Positions 24,425 to 31,979 of a stretch of 55,475 nt of DNA are shown in pieces; position 1 is the first letter of the stretch; every line of letters begins with the position of its first letter. Source of the DNA: an uncultured Bacilli bacterium (GTDB lineage Bacteria; Bacillota_I; Bacilli_A; RF39; UBA660); assembly GCA_934098505.1 (NCBI GenBank), contig CAKOOR010000009.1, positions 1-55,475 of the forward strand, read 5' to 3'. A program made the translations under genes and the position numbers. The notes beneath the pieces are model-generated. The model ran no database searches. It saw only the letters and a list, made by a program, of their open reading frames with translations, and had not been told where the DNA came from.

Positions 24425-25018
24425 TTATTTTTCTTCTTCAGTTTCTTTAGATTTGTCGTTAATTACTTCAACTTCACCCATTGTTGCATTCTTGTTTGCT
24501 TCTTCAGCAGCATCTAACTCGGCCTCACGCTTTGCAGCTTCAGCTTCTTCTAAAGCAGCTTCTTTACCCTGTTCAGCTAATTCTTTATCATTTAAGCCTT
24601 TAATAGCAACGCCCATGTTTCTGGCAGTACCTTCAACAATGTTCATTGCAGCTTCTAATGTATAGCAATTTAGGTCAGGTAATTTTGTTTCAGCAATTTC
24701 TTTTAACTGGTCAACAGTTAAAGTTGCAACTACTTCGTTAGCTCCTTTAGTGCTACCTTTTTGAATTTTAGCAGCTTTTTTAATTAAGAATGGAGCTGGT
24801 GGAGTCTTTAATACAAAATCAAATGATCTATCATCATAGATAGTAATAACACATGGAAGAACATCTCCCATTTTATCTCTAGATGCTTCATTAAATTTTG
24901 AGCAAAAATCTTGTAAGTTAATTCCTGCTGGCCCTAACACAGTACCTACTGGAGGAGCTGGTGTTGCTTTGCCGGCTGGAATTTGTAATTTAATTCTTTT
25001 TACGATTTCTTTAGCCAC
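24425..25018 (-). CDS. rplK: Large ribosomal subunit protein uL11 with acidic C-terminal extension
   Basis: About 197 aa. The first ~140 residues are a normal uL11: 'KEIVKRIKLQIPAGKATPAPPVGTVLGPAGINLQDFCSKFNEAS', 'FVLKTPPAPFLIKKAA' and 'AMNIVEGTARNMGVAI'. After residue ~140 comes a 55-residue Ala/Glu/Lys-rich extension (LAEQGKEAALEEAEAAKRE and on), predicted helical. The family is normally about 141 aa, so this tail is extra. The start is the GTG at 25018: AGGAGGTG overlaps the earlier in-frame GTG at 25027 and fits the later one. Confidence 0.96.
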   Translation of the reverse strand: MAKEIVKRIKLQIPAGKATPAPPVGTVLGPAGINLQDFCSKFNEASRDKMGDVLPCVITIYDDRSFDFVLKTPPAPFLIKKAAKIQKGSTKGANEVVATLTVDQLKEIAETKLPDLNCYTLEAAMNIVEGTARNMGVAIKGLNDKELAEQGKEAALEEAEAAKREAELDAAEEANKNATMGEVEVINDKSKETEEEK

Positions 25019-25027
25019 GAAAAACAC

Positions 25028-25095
25028 CTCCTATAAAATATTTTGTCGCGTAAGTGGTATGGGCATTCCGCTTTCCCTTCCACTTATTGGTTACA
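25028..25095 (-). promoter_or_regulatory. Probable L1-binding leader of rplK-rplA
   Basis: The minus-strand leader forms AAGTGG-AAGGG ... CCC-ATACCACTT followed by ACGCGAC. Stems with GUGG-AGGG and ACCAC before rplK occur in other Firmicutes and resemble the 23S site bound by L1. No tool was available to fold or match it. Confidence 0.5.
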
Positions 25096-25146
25096 TATTT
25101 GTTTTATTAAGGATTAAAATGTAATAAATATATGTAATCGATAATG

Positions 25147-25175
25147 ATACTACCATAGTACCCGCAAAAAATCAA
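25147..25175 (-). promoter_or_regulatory. Promoter of rplK-rplA
   Basis: TTGATT, 17 bases, TAGTAT on the minus strand, with TGG before the -10 box (extended -10). Confidence 0.65.
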
Positions 25176-25484
25176 GCTAAAAATGATAATATTCAAGACA
25201 AAATAAAATTACCAAAAATCAAGAAATACAACAACTTATGTTATTTATGTACTTCTGATCAAAAAATTCAAGCTAATTTGTATCAAAATTATTAGAAAAT
25301 ATAAAAATAATATCTGGTAGTAATAACCAATGGCTGTTTGTATTGATATTTACTATAGATAATCCATAAATTTAATTTTTTTAAGAAAATATTAATATTT
25401 TAAAATTTATGAATTTATCATAGATAATATTTATAAAAATCAATTACTTTTAAATAGTCCGAAAATTATTGAAAGAAAAAAGCA
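25176..25484. other. Noncoding AT-rich gap between nusG and rplK
   Basis: No credible open frame. The stretch is very AT-rich and includes a direct repeat ATAGATAAT and an inverted pair around ATAAATTTA/TAAATTTAT (25360-25415). I see no recognisable RNA or operator. Confidence 0.5.
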
Positions 25485-25487
25485 AAA

Positions 25488-25533
25488 AAACTATAGCAAA
25501 GTTTCATTATCGAAATTTTTCTATAGTTCATTT
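25488..25533 (-). terminator. Terminator of secE-nusG
   Basis: AACTATAG and CTATAGTT form a perfect 8-bp outer stem around a loop that can pair further (GAAATTTCG region); seven T follow on the minus strand. Confidence 0.75.
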
Positions 25534-25557
25534 ATTTTTCGTTAATAAGTTTACTTA

Positions 25558-26091
25558 TTACATTTGACTAACCTGATTTAATTCGACTTCAACTGGAGTT
25601 TCTTGGCCAAACAAGTCAATTAGGACATTTAAACGGCCATTTTCTAAATCAATAGTATCAACGCTACCTGACATGCCTTTGAATGGTCCATCGATAATAT
25701 TAACTTTAGTACCAACTACTAAATCTTTTGGCGTTTCTACTCTGCTCATTCCCATATCAGCTAAAATACGGTCAATTTCTTGTGGTAATAATGGGGTTGG
25801 TTTAGCACCTTTACCACTTGAACCTATGAACCCAGTGACACCCGGAGTATTTCTAACAATATACCAAGACTCGTCAGACATTTTCATTTCAACTAAAATA
25901 TAACCTGGGAACATCTTTTTTTGTTTTTCTTTTTTTAAACCGTTTTTCACTTCAACTTCTGTTGTTTCAGGGATTACAATTCTAAAAATGTTATCTTGCA
26001 ATCCCATTGATTCGATTTTAGATTCTAATTTTTCTTTAACTTTATATTCGTGTCCACTATATGTGTTAACAACATACCATTCTTTTTCCAT
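25558..26091 (-). CDS. nusG: Transcription termination/antitermination factor NusG
   Basis: A 177-aa protein. NGN domain: 'MEKEWYVVNTYSGHEYKVKEKLESKI', 'FPGYILVEMKMSDESWYIVRNTPGVTGFIG'. KOW domain: 'VVGTKVNIIDGPFKGMSGSVDTID'. It binds RNA polymerase and affects pausing. It overlaps secE by one base (stop/start), as is usual. Confidence 0.98.
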   Translation of the reverse strand: MEKEWYVVNTYSGHEYKVKEKLESKIESMGLQDNIFRIVIPETTEVEVKNGLKKEKQKKMFPGYILVEMKMSDESWYIVRNTPGVTGFIGSSGKGAKPTPLLPQEIDRILADMGMSRVETPKDLVVGTKVNIIDGPFKGMSGSVDTIDLENGRLNVLIDLFGQETPVEVELNQVSQM

Positions 26092-26294
26092 TACACTAAT
26101 GCCCCCTTAATTAATGATAATATTAAATTTAAGATTGAAAAGAAACCAGCAAGAATTAAACAAAAGATGATTGTTGCAAAGGTATACTTAAGTATATCTT
26201 TAAATTTTGGCCAATTTACTTTTTTTAATTCAACTTTTACACCACTAAAATATGATTCTTTAATATCTTTTTTATTTGTATCTTTTTTTGCCAT
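26091..26294 (-). CDS. secE: Preprotein translocase subunit SecE
   Basis: A 67-aa protein: a basic N-terminus, the amphipathic 'YFSGVKVELKKVNWPKFKDILKYT' segment with the conserved VxWP motif, and one membrane helix. It completes the SecYEG channel. rpmG (L33), which often precedes secE, is not present upstream. Confidence 0.95.
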   Translation of the reverse strand: MAKKDTNKKDIKESYFSGVKVELKKVNWPKFKDILKYTFATIIFCLILAGFFSILNLILSLIKGALV

Positions 26295-26309
26295 TTATAG
26301 CACCTCTTA

Positions 26310-26342
26310 TTTTTATAAAATAAAAACGCATATCTCTTGCGT
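26310..26342 (-). promoter_or_regulatory. 5' stem-loop with T-run at the start of the secE-nusG transcript
   Basis: ACGCA-AGAGATA-TGCGT followed by TTTTATTTT on the minus strand, placed immediately after the expected start site of the promoter at 26354-26382. It could be an attenuator or a 5' stabilising hairpin. Confidence 0.45.
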
Positions 26343-26353
26343 ATCACAATTAA

Positions 26354-26382
26354 AATATACTATAAGTCATAGGAAAATGCAA
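26354..26382 (-). promoter_or_regulatory. Promoter of secE-nusG
   Basis: TTGCAT, 17 bases, TATATT on the minus strand in the gap after the sigma factor gene. Confidence 0.65.
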
Positions 26383-26506
26383 GTATTTTTGCAAATCTTT
26401 TTTTTATTTTTTTCCTTGGATTTTGTAATTAATTTTAAGTTTATTATTAGTAGTGAATGCCAAATATTTTAGATAATTATTTTTATTTAATAATAGTTTT
26501 TAAACC

Positions 26507-27142
26507 TTATTTATCATTACATTGCATAACTTCAATTACATCTTTTATTTTTCGTTTTATTCTTTGGGCTGTATTATCAATCTTTTTGGGAGATTCTTTT
26601 AAAATTGCCGCTATTTGTTTATAATCGTATTCCAATATCATTAAATCAAATACCTTAGTTTCAAATGGCGATAATTTAGCTTCGCATGAATTAATAGTTG
26701 CTTCTAAATTTTCTCTAGTTGCTATATTAATTAGAGGATTATATTTATTATCATCGCTAATTATATCAACTAAAGTACTGTCGTAGTTTTCATAGTCATA
26801 ATCAATAGATAAAATGTCCTTATTAAATTTAGATTTAGTTGATGTAGTAGTCCTTAAAAGATTTAACATTCTTCTTTTGACGCATAAAGTTATAAATGTT
26901 GCTAATTTGGCCTCTTTGGAGTCATTATATTTGTCTAAAGCATCAGCAAAACCTAACATGGCCTCTTGATAAACGTCCTTATATTCAACGCCTGATTTAG
27001 TTATTATTTTTGCATATTTTCGCATAGCCTGTTCTATGATATAATAATATTTTTTGTATAATATATCTTTAGCATCTTCACTTTCTTCATTTACCATGAA
27101 AAGTAATTCTGCATCATTTGTTTCTTTATATACCTTTCCCAT
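26507..27142 (-). CDS. Sigma-70 family RNA polymerase sigma factor (SigH-like)
   Basis: A 211-aa alternative sigma factor. Region 2: 'YYYIIEQAMRKYAKIITKSGVEYKDVYQEAMLGFADALDKYNDSKEAKLATFITLCVKRRMLNLLRT'. Region 4: 'LSPFETKVFDLMILEYDYKQIAAILKESPKKIDNTAQRIKRKIKDV'. Size, domain order and position (mrnC-rlmB-sigH-secE-nusG) match SigH/Spo0H of Bacillota. SigH drives early sporulation or competence genes depending on lineage. Pilin-like genes elsewhere in the window would fit a competence link, but that is inference. The ATG overlaps the rlmB stop. Confidence 0.85.
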   Translation of the reverse strand: MGKVYKETNDAELLFMVNEESEDAKDILYKKYYYIIEQAMRKYAKIITKSGVEYKDVYQEAMLGFADALDKYNDSKEAKLATFITLCVKRRMLNLLRTTTSTKSKFNKDILSIDYDYENYDSTLVDIISDDNKYNPLINIATRENLEATINSCEAKLSPFETKVFDLMILEYDYKQIAAILKESPKKIDNTAQRIKRKIKDVIEVMQCNDK

Positions 27143-27825
27143 TAACGAAATGCGATGTCATAAATAAGGATAGCTGTTGCAACTGATGCATTAAGGCTAT
27201 TGACATGTCCTTTCATAGGTAGGGAAACTATTTCATCACAATTTTCACGTACTAAACGTGATAAGCCGAAACCTTCGCTGCCAACTACCAAAACCACTTT
27301 ATCGCTGTAGTCACAAGTTTTACTAGAAACGCCATCTGCTTCCGCCCCATAAACAAAGAAACCGTGATCCTTGAGGTCATTAATAGTTTTCACAAGATTA
27401 TTAACGCGAGCAATTCTTACATATTCTAAAGCTCCTGTAGAAGTTTTCATAACAGTTTCGTTAACATCAACGCTACGGTCTTTAGGAATAATGATAGATT
27501 TGACACCTGCGGCCTCACATGTACGAATAATAGCGCCAAAGTTATGTGGGTCTTCTAGATGATCTAAAACAACAACTAGTTTTTCATTATACATAGACTT
27601 ATAATCAGTATAGTTAAAATCATCAACAATGGCCATAATACCTTGGTGGTTACCTTTTACCATCTTATTCATAGTTTCATGAGAAACAGATTCATATTGA
27701 ATTTTATTCTCACGAATGCTTTTCATTATTCTTTCGTCTTTCATGTTACTAGTCATGTAAAGCTTTTTAATTTTTTTAGGGTTAGATAAGACTTCATTTA
27801 AAACATTTTTACCATATACTTTCAT
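27142..27825 (-). CDS. rlmB: 23S rRNA 2'-O-methyltransferase, RlmB/TrmH family
   Basis: A 227-aa SPOUT methyltransferase. The substrate-binding part is 'VYGKNVLNEVLSNPKKIKKLYM'; the SAM-binding trefoil knot shows all three motifs: 'HNFGAIIRTCEAAGVKSIIIPKDRS', 'VVLVVGSEGFGLSRLV' and 'LPMKGHVNSLNASVATAILIYDI'. It probably methylates G2251 of 23S rRNA. It overlaps mrnC by 17 bases. Confidence 0.93.
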   Translation of the reverse strand: MKVYGKNVLNEVLSNPKKIKKLYMTSNMKDERIMKSIRENKIQYESVSHETMNKMVKGNHQGIMAIVDDFNYTDYKSMYNEKLVVVLDHLEDPHNFGAIIRTCEAAGVKSIIIPKDRSVDVNETVMKTSTGALEYVRIARVNNLVKTINDLKDHGFFVYGAEADGVSSKTCDYSDKVVLVVGSEGFGLSRLVRENCDEIVSLPMKGHVNSLNASVATAILIYDIAFR

Positions 27826-28180
27826 TTTTAATAACCTCTTTCATTATTTCTTCAATTCTTTCTAAATTATTTTGATAATACAAATAGCCAATTAAGCATT
27901 CAAACCCAGTAGCGATTCGGTAAGTCACTATATCAGCGTGCTTAGCTTTACCGCCATGAGCATTACGACCCCATTTGATAATTTCCTCTTCACTTGAAGT
28001 TAAAAATTTTTGACTATTTAGAGCTTCATAAATTTTTCTTTGGCTTTTAGCACTTACAAAGTTTAGGCTCCGACGTTGAATTTCTTTTAATTTACACATA
28101 TTTTCTTCTACTAAAAATTTACGAATATAAAATTCATAAATACAATCGCCAATATAGGCATATATTAAAGGGCTCTTCAT
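27809..28180 (-). CDS. mrnC: Mini-ribonuclease III
   Basis: A 123-aa RNase III catalytic domain without a dsRNA-binding domain. 'PLIYAYIGDCIYEFYIRKFLV' holds the signature with the catalytic Asp, and 'ATGFECLIGYLYYQN' the second catalytic Glu. It matures 23S rRNA in Bacillota. GTGATG precedes the ATG. cysS normally lies directly upstream; here it is 26 kb away. Confidence 0.95.
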   Translation of the reverse strand: MKSPLIYAYIGDCIYEFYIRKFLVEENMCKLKEIQRRSLNFVSAKSQRKIYEALNSQKFLTSSEEEIIKWGRNAHGGKAKHADIVTYRIATGFECLIGYLYYQNNLERIEEIMKEVIKNESIW

Positions 28181-28228
28181 AATTCATCACGTTTCAAATA
28201 TTAACACACTTTATTTAAAAAGTAAAAC

Positions 28229-28272
28229 AAAAAAGCATATTTCATCAAGCAAATTTGAGAAGCTTTTTTTTA
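28229..28272 (-). terminator. Terminator between trxB-like and mrnC genes
   Basis: AAAAAAGC and GCTTTTTT arms with an inner AAATTT/AAAT pairing, followed by T residues. It probably stops transcripts of the trxB-like gene; AT-rich DNA without genes fills the rest of 28181-28452. Confidence 0.55.
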
Positions 28273-28452
28273 GACTCTATTCTTGTTGTATTATGTGCTT
28301 TTATTGAGATTTTCTCCTTATCGTTTTTTATTTATTTTAAGAATATTAATATTTTTGAAGTATTTTTCTTAGTTATAAACCAATTATTAGTTTTGGTCAT
28401 TCTTTAGAAAAATAATTTATACCTGTTGATAACTTGTTATTTACTTAGTAAT

Positions 28453-29355
28453 TTATTTTTCATTTAAAGAAGTTGCAACATTTAAAGCCGCCCTTGTTCC
28501 TGCTGACATCGCAGTTATTATTTGATAATATTCATTTTTAATATTATCACCCACTGCATATAATCCTTGAACAGATGTTTCATATTTTGTATTTACTTTA
28601 ATGTAACCTTCATCATCAAAAATATTGAAGTTACTAAGATAGGAAATATTTGGCTCGTAACCGATATAGATAAATAAGCCTGATACTTCAAGATTTTTTT
28701 TGAAACCTTCCTTATTTAAAGTTAAGCTTGTCAATTTTTCTTCGCCATTTAAAGAACTAATTGTAGTGTTATAGATAATTTCAATATTCTTTTTGGCTTT
28801 TAATTTTAGAAGTAATTGTTCTTCAACTTTTAGTTTATCTTTGCGAATTAACATGTAGATTTTATAAGCAAAGTTAGATAAATATAAAGTTTCTTGAACG
28901 GCGGAACGACCGGATCCAACAACAGCAATGGTTTGATTTCTAAAGAAGGCTCCATCACAAACAGCACAGTAGCTAATACCTCGGCCTAAGAATTTTTCTT
29001 CATTAGGTAGTCCTAATTTTCTTGCTTTACGGCCACTGGCAATAATAACTTTTTTGGCTTTATAGGTTGCTTCTTTAGTGCTAACTTTAAAAATACCCTG
29101 TTCTTTTTCAATATGATTGACGCTTTCTAATTTGTATTCAATATTTAAAGACATTAAGTGTTCATAAAGTTTATAAGAAAGGTCAGCACCACTGATATTA
29201 GGAAAGCCTGGGTAATTATCGATTTTATCAATATAATTAATTATCCCACCTGGCATGCCTTTTTCTAAACATAAAATTTTTAGATTACTTCTTTTAGCAT
29301 AGATGGCGGCGCTTATTCCAGCAGCACCTAAACCTACTATTATTAAATCAAACAT
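28453..29355 (-). CDS. Thioredoxin reductase-like flavoprotein
   Basis: A 300-aa FAD/NAD(P)-binding protein of the TrxB family. FAD site 'IIVGLGAAGISAAIYAKR'; redox pair in 'SYCAVCDGAFF' (CxxC); second nucleotide site 'VVGSGRSAVQETLYLS'; C-terminal FAD contact 'GLYAVGDN'. The NADPH-contacting HRRxxxR motif of standard TrxB is replaced by IRKDKLK, so cofactor preference may differ. It probably reduces thioredoxin or a similar carrier. lgt lies upstream on the same strand, as often in Bacillota. Confidence 0.88.
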   Translation of the reverse strand: MFDLIIVGLGAAGISAAIYAKRSNLKILCLEKGMPGGIINYIDKIDNYPGFPNISGADLSYKLYEHLMSLNIEYKLESVNHIEKEQGIFKVSTKEATYKAKKVIIASGRKARKLGLPNEEKFLGRGISYCAVCDGAFFRNQTIAVVGSGRSAVQETLYLSNFAYKIYMLIRKDKLKVEEQLLLKLKAKKNIEIIYNTTISSLNGEEKLTSLTLNKEGFKKNLEVSGLFIYIGYEPNISYLSNFNIFDDEGYIKVNTKYETSVQGLYAVGDNIKNEYYQIITAMSAGTRAALNVATSLNEK

Positions 29356-29436
29356 GGTAATACCTCCTTAAATTGCTTATTCAGTGTCATTTGAAATATT
29401 TGTATCCTCATAAATCTTTAAATTTTAATTATTTCC

Positions 29437-30249
29437 CTAGAAATGAATATTTTTTGTTTCTTCATTATTATATAAATCCTCATATTTATCTTTACGACTG
29501 ATTATCATTATTGCTAGAAGACCAGTAATAAACATAATAACAGATACAATTTGCGCTACTTTAAAACCACCAAGCATTAAAGAATCCGTGCGTAAGCCTT
29601 CGATAAAGAAACGACCTATGCCATACCACATTAGATAAATTGCAGTTAAGGTGCCAATTTTTGTTTTTTTGGAGCGACGAATTATTAGCATGATAATAAA
29701 TCCTAAAAGGCACCAAAGAGATTCATAAAAGAAAGTTGGTTCGTAGTAGATGCCATTAATTTGCATACCTTTAATAATAAAATCAGGAATATGTTTGTTT
29801 TGAAGGGCAAGTAAAGTTGTTGCTGGACCATGGGCTTCGCTATTAAAGAAGTTGCCCCAACGACCGATTGCCTGCGCCAAAAGTAGGGATGGACAGACAA
29901 AATCCAAAACGCGGGTTAAGGAAACATTATATTTTTTACAATAAAGATACATGGTAATAAGACCAGCAATAATGCCACCGTGAATTGCAAGACCGCCTTC
30001 CCAGACATAAAGAATTGATATAGGATTAGAAGCATAAGAGCTCCAGTTGAATGCAACATAATAAAGTCTAGCGCCAATTATACCAAATATTAAAGCATAG
30101 AAAAACATATTGAAAAAGAAATCTGTATTAAAGCGAAAGCGTTTGGCTTCTTTCTCAGCAATTATATAACCTAAAATAACCCCTGTTAAAATTAAGACTG
30201 AATACCATCTAATTTCAAAATTTCCGAAAGTAAATAAAACTGGATTCAT
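29437..30249 (-). CDS. lgt: Prolipoprotein diacylglyceryl transferase
   Basis: About 270 aa, seven membrane helices. Conserved blocks: 'FGNFEIRWYSVLILTGVILGY', 'GIIGARLYYVAF', 'EGGLAIHGGIIAG' and the Lgt signature 'AQAIGRWGNFFNSEAHG'. It transfers diacylglycerol to the lipobox Cys, for example of the lipoprotein encoded at 4997. The start at 30249 is chosen because AGAGGAA lies before it; an upstream GTG (30270) is less likely. Confidence 0.95.
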   Translation of the reverse strand: MNPVLFTFGNFEIRWYSVLILTGVILGYIIAEKEAKRFRFNTDFFFNMFFYALIFGIIGARLYYVAFNWSSYASNPISILYVWEGGLAIHGGIIAGLITMYLYCKKYNVSLTRVLDFVCPSLLLAQAIGRWGNFFNSEAHGPATTLLALQNKHIPDFIIKGMQINGIYYEPTFFYESLWCLLGFIIMLIIRRSKKTKIGTLTAIYLMWYGIGRFFIEGLRTDSLMLGGFKVAQIVSVIMFITGLLAIMIISRKDKYEDLYNNEETKNIHF

Positions 30250-30379
30250 ATATTTCCTCTTTTCTTCCACTTGATTATATCAAAAACATATTAGTTTTAC
30301 CAGACAACTTTAATTCAAGCTAAAGAAAAATAATTATTAAAAAGCACGACTAAGTATGTAACACTTTTAATGATATTGA

Positions 30380-31291
30380 TTAATTTTTTCTTAAGTTTTC
30401 TATTTCAGCAATGGTAAGTCTTGTACTACAGGAAATTTGCTCATTTGTTAAATTTAATTTAATAAGATTTTTTGCAATAGTAATTATGCTTTGTTTAGTG
30501 CTTTCTTCACGAATCTTTGCTAAATTGATATTACATATTAACTCTTTACAGTATTCTTCTTCATCAAACAAAACTTTATATTTATCATTGTTTGAAAATT
30601 TCTTAACAAGATTTATTAATTTTTCTGTTTCTTCCATATTCATAATCTTATTTAACTCAGTATTTAATTCTGTTAAACTTCTCGTAGTAAGGATTTTACT
30701 GATTATCGAAGTTTGTTCTTCTTTTTTATTGGCACACTTATAATCGGAATTTTGGGCTTTTGACATGTTTACTTCAATCATTTTCAAACTATCATCAACT
30801 ATATCGCCTTCTTCATCACGTAAGGCTGCTATTCCTACTAAATCTTCATCCGGTAAAGTAATGGGATTAAAATCAATAAGAACAACATTGTAGGTTTTAA
30901 GATAATTTCCACAGTAGGGAATAATTCCTTTCTCTAAGGTATCTAAAGCTTTACGAGCATTTGCCTCCCTTCGTAATTTAGTGGTTGATGCCGAACCGAT
31001 TTCAAAAATGTATTTACAAGCGTTCCTTTTACCTAAATTATAGTTTGCTGTAACAAAACTTCTGTTTGTAACGTCGCCTGTAAAATTCACTCTAAACTCA
31101 CTTGTTTCAACATCCAATTTGCCTTTAACTTCTTCAATATCCATATCGTTAAGTACCGAAATTATATATTCTAGTAATGGTAACGCTTCCTCCGCTTTAA
31201 ACACATTGCAGAACATTACATCCCAATCCATCGGTAAAATAAAATCTTTATTTTTTTCTATAGTTTTTTCTAACGTTTCTTTGTTTTTCAT
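30380..31291 (-). CDS. Rpn family PD-(D/E)XK nuclease / putative transposase
   Basis: A 303-aa protein. The opening 'ILPMDWDVMFCNVFKAEEALPLLEYIISVLNDMDIEEVKGKL' and the core 'VETSEFRVNFTGDVTNRSFVTANYNLGKR' follow the Rpn/PD-(D/E)XK transposase-like family, in which residues in this core form the nuclease site. The C-terminal 'AKNLIKLNLTNEQISCSTRLTIAEIENLRK' is the short repeat-like helix-turn tail very typical of the family. Members act in DNA mobility or phage defence. It has its own promoter and is not part of an operon. A stronger ribosome site occurs 46 bases upstream (see the short frame at 31248). Confidence 0.8.
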   Translation of the reverse strand: MKNKETLEKTIEKNKDFILPMDWDVMFCNVFKAEEALPLLEYIISVLNDMDIEEVKGKLDVETSEFRVNFTGDVTNRSFVTANYNLGKRNACKYIFEIGSASTTKLRREANARKALDTLEKGIIPYCGNYLKTYNVVLIDFNPITLPDEDLVGIAALRDEEGDIVDDSLKMIEVNMSKAQNSDYKCANKKEEQTSIISKILTTRSLTELNTELNKIMNMEETEKLINLVKKFSNNDKYKVLFDEEEYCKELICNINLAKIREESTKQSIITIAKNLIKLNLTNEQISCSTRLTIAEIENLRKN

Positions 31292-31337
31292 TAATTACCA
31301 CATCCTTTTTTATATTGTCATTTACAAATCCAGTCAC
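31248..31337 (-). other. Short 29-codon frame with strong ribosome site, overlapping the Rpn gene start
   Basis: GGAGGT lies seven bases before a GTG that opens a frame of 29 codons (starting V/MTGFVNDNIKKDVVINE) and runs 44 bases into the Rpn gene in another frame. The Rpn ATG itself has only a weak site. It may be a leader peptide for coupling, or the original start of the Rpn gene separated by a frameshift. Confidence 0.3.
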
Positions 31338-31352
31338 GCTTTTACCTCCGTT

Positions 31353-31408
31353 TCCTAGAAGAGTATTATTTACCCTTCTAATTATATATATTGGTAAGCG
31401 AAGTCTAA
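31353..31408 (-). promoter_or_regulatory. Promoter and inverted repeat before the Rpn gene
   Basis: TTAGAC, 16 bases, TATAAT on the minus strand (31381-31408). Directly after the -10 box TAGAAG and CTTCTA (31356-31380) form an inverted repeat that could be an operator or an early hairpin. Confidence 0.45.
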
Positions 31409-31487
31409 TTTCCTTCAAAAATTATAATATTTTGTAAAAATTTAACATTTTTTTATTAAAATTCATATAAATTTTACGTTTCTATAG

Positions 31488-31556
31488 AAAAAAATAGTCA
31501 TAAACACTCCAAAGTTATAACTTTTTAACTTTGAAATATTTATGACTTTTTATTTA
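31488..31556. terminator. Strong hairpin, terminator-like in both directions
   Basis: AGTCATAAA and TTTATGACT form the outer stem, AAAGTTA and TAACTTT the inner one. T-runs lie on both sides. It follows the end of a truncated minus-strand frame (31567). Confidence 0.65.
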
Positions 31557-31566
31557 GTATGAATTC

Positions 31567-31805
31567 TTATTTATCATCTATATCTAAACTAAATTCAAGG
31601 AATTCTTTAGCAGCCTCTTCATATAAATCTTGTTCATATTTGATGGTATCCGTTAGAAACATTTTATCTTCTTGATAATTTTTTAAATCTTTTATGTAAT
31701 ATGGCTTATCTTTATCTAATGAAAATAAATATAAAAAACCTATTGGTTCTCTTGATAGAAAATTAATAGGTAATAATATTAAATTAATTAGAAAAAAATT
31801 TAGTT
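31567..31805 (-). pseudogene. 3' remnant of an unrecognised gene
   Basis: A minus-strand frame without a normal start ends at 31567 with 'KMFLTDTIKYEQDLYEEAAKEFLEFSLDIDDK', just before a strong terminator. The arrangement looks like the tail of a once complete gene whose 5' part was lost. No family recognised. Confidence 0.35.
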
Positions 31806-31957
31806 TAACTCAACAGAATTTAGCAGATTTACTTAATACTTCTCATTCTACTATTAGTGCTTATGAAGCAGGTAAAACTTTAATTCTAACTATTTTTGCT
31901 TATCAAATATGTCTTAAATACAATATTTCTTTAGACTGGTTATGTGGTAATAACTAG
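31736..31957 (+). pseudogene. XRE-family HTH gene without a usable start
   Basis: The plus strand encodes 'IGNNIKLIRKKFSLTQQNLADLLNTSHSTISAYEAGKT' and then 'LILTIFAYQICLKYNISLDWLCGNN' to a TAG at 31955-31957. This is a complete Cro/CI-type helix-turn-helix domain. No ATG, GTG or TTG precedes it in frame after the last stop, and ATA stands where Met is expected before GNNIK. It overlaps the minus-strand remnant. Probably a dead regulator; the broken start could also be a read error. Confidence 0.5.
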
Positions 31958-31979
31958 TTTTTTTAATACATTTAAAAAA

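Noticed and set aside
26295..26506. rpmG (L33) upstream of secE
   Set aside because: No frame with the short basic Cys-containing L33 sequence exists in the gap.
30411..30743. Plus-strand frame of 110 codons opposite the Rpn gene
   Set aside because: The minus-strand protein matches a known family over its full length, so the antisense frame is chance.
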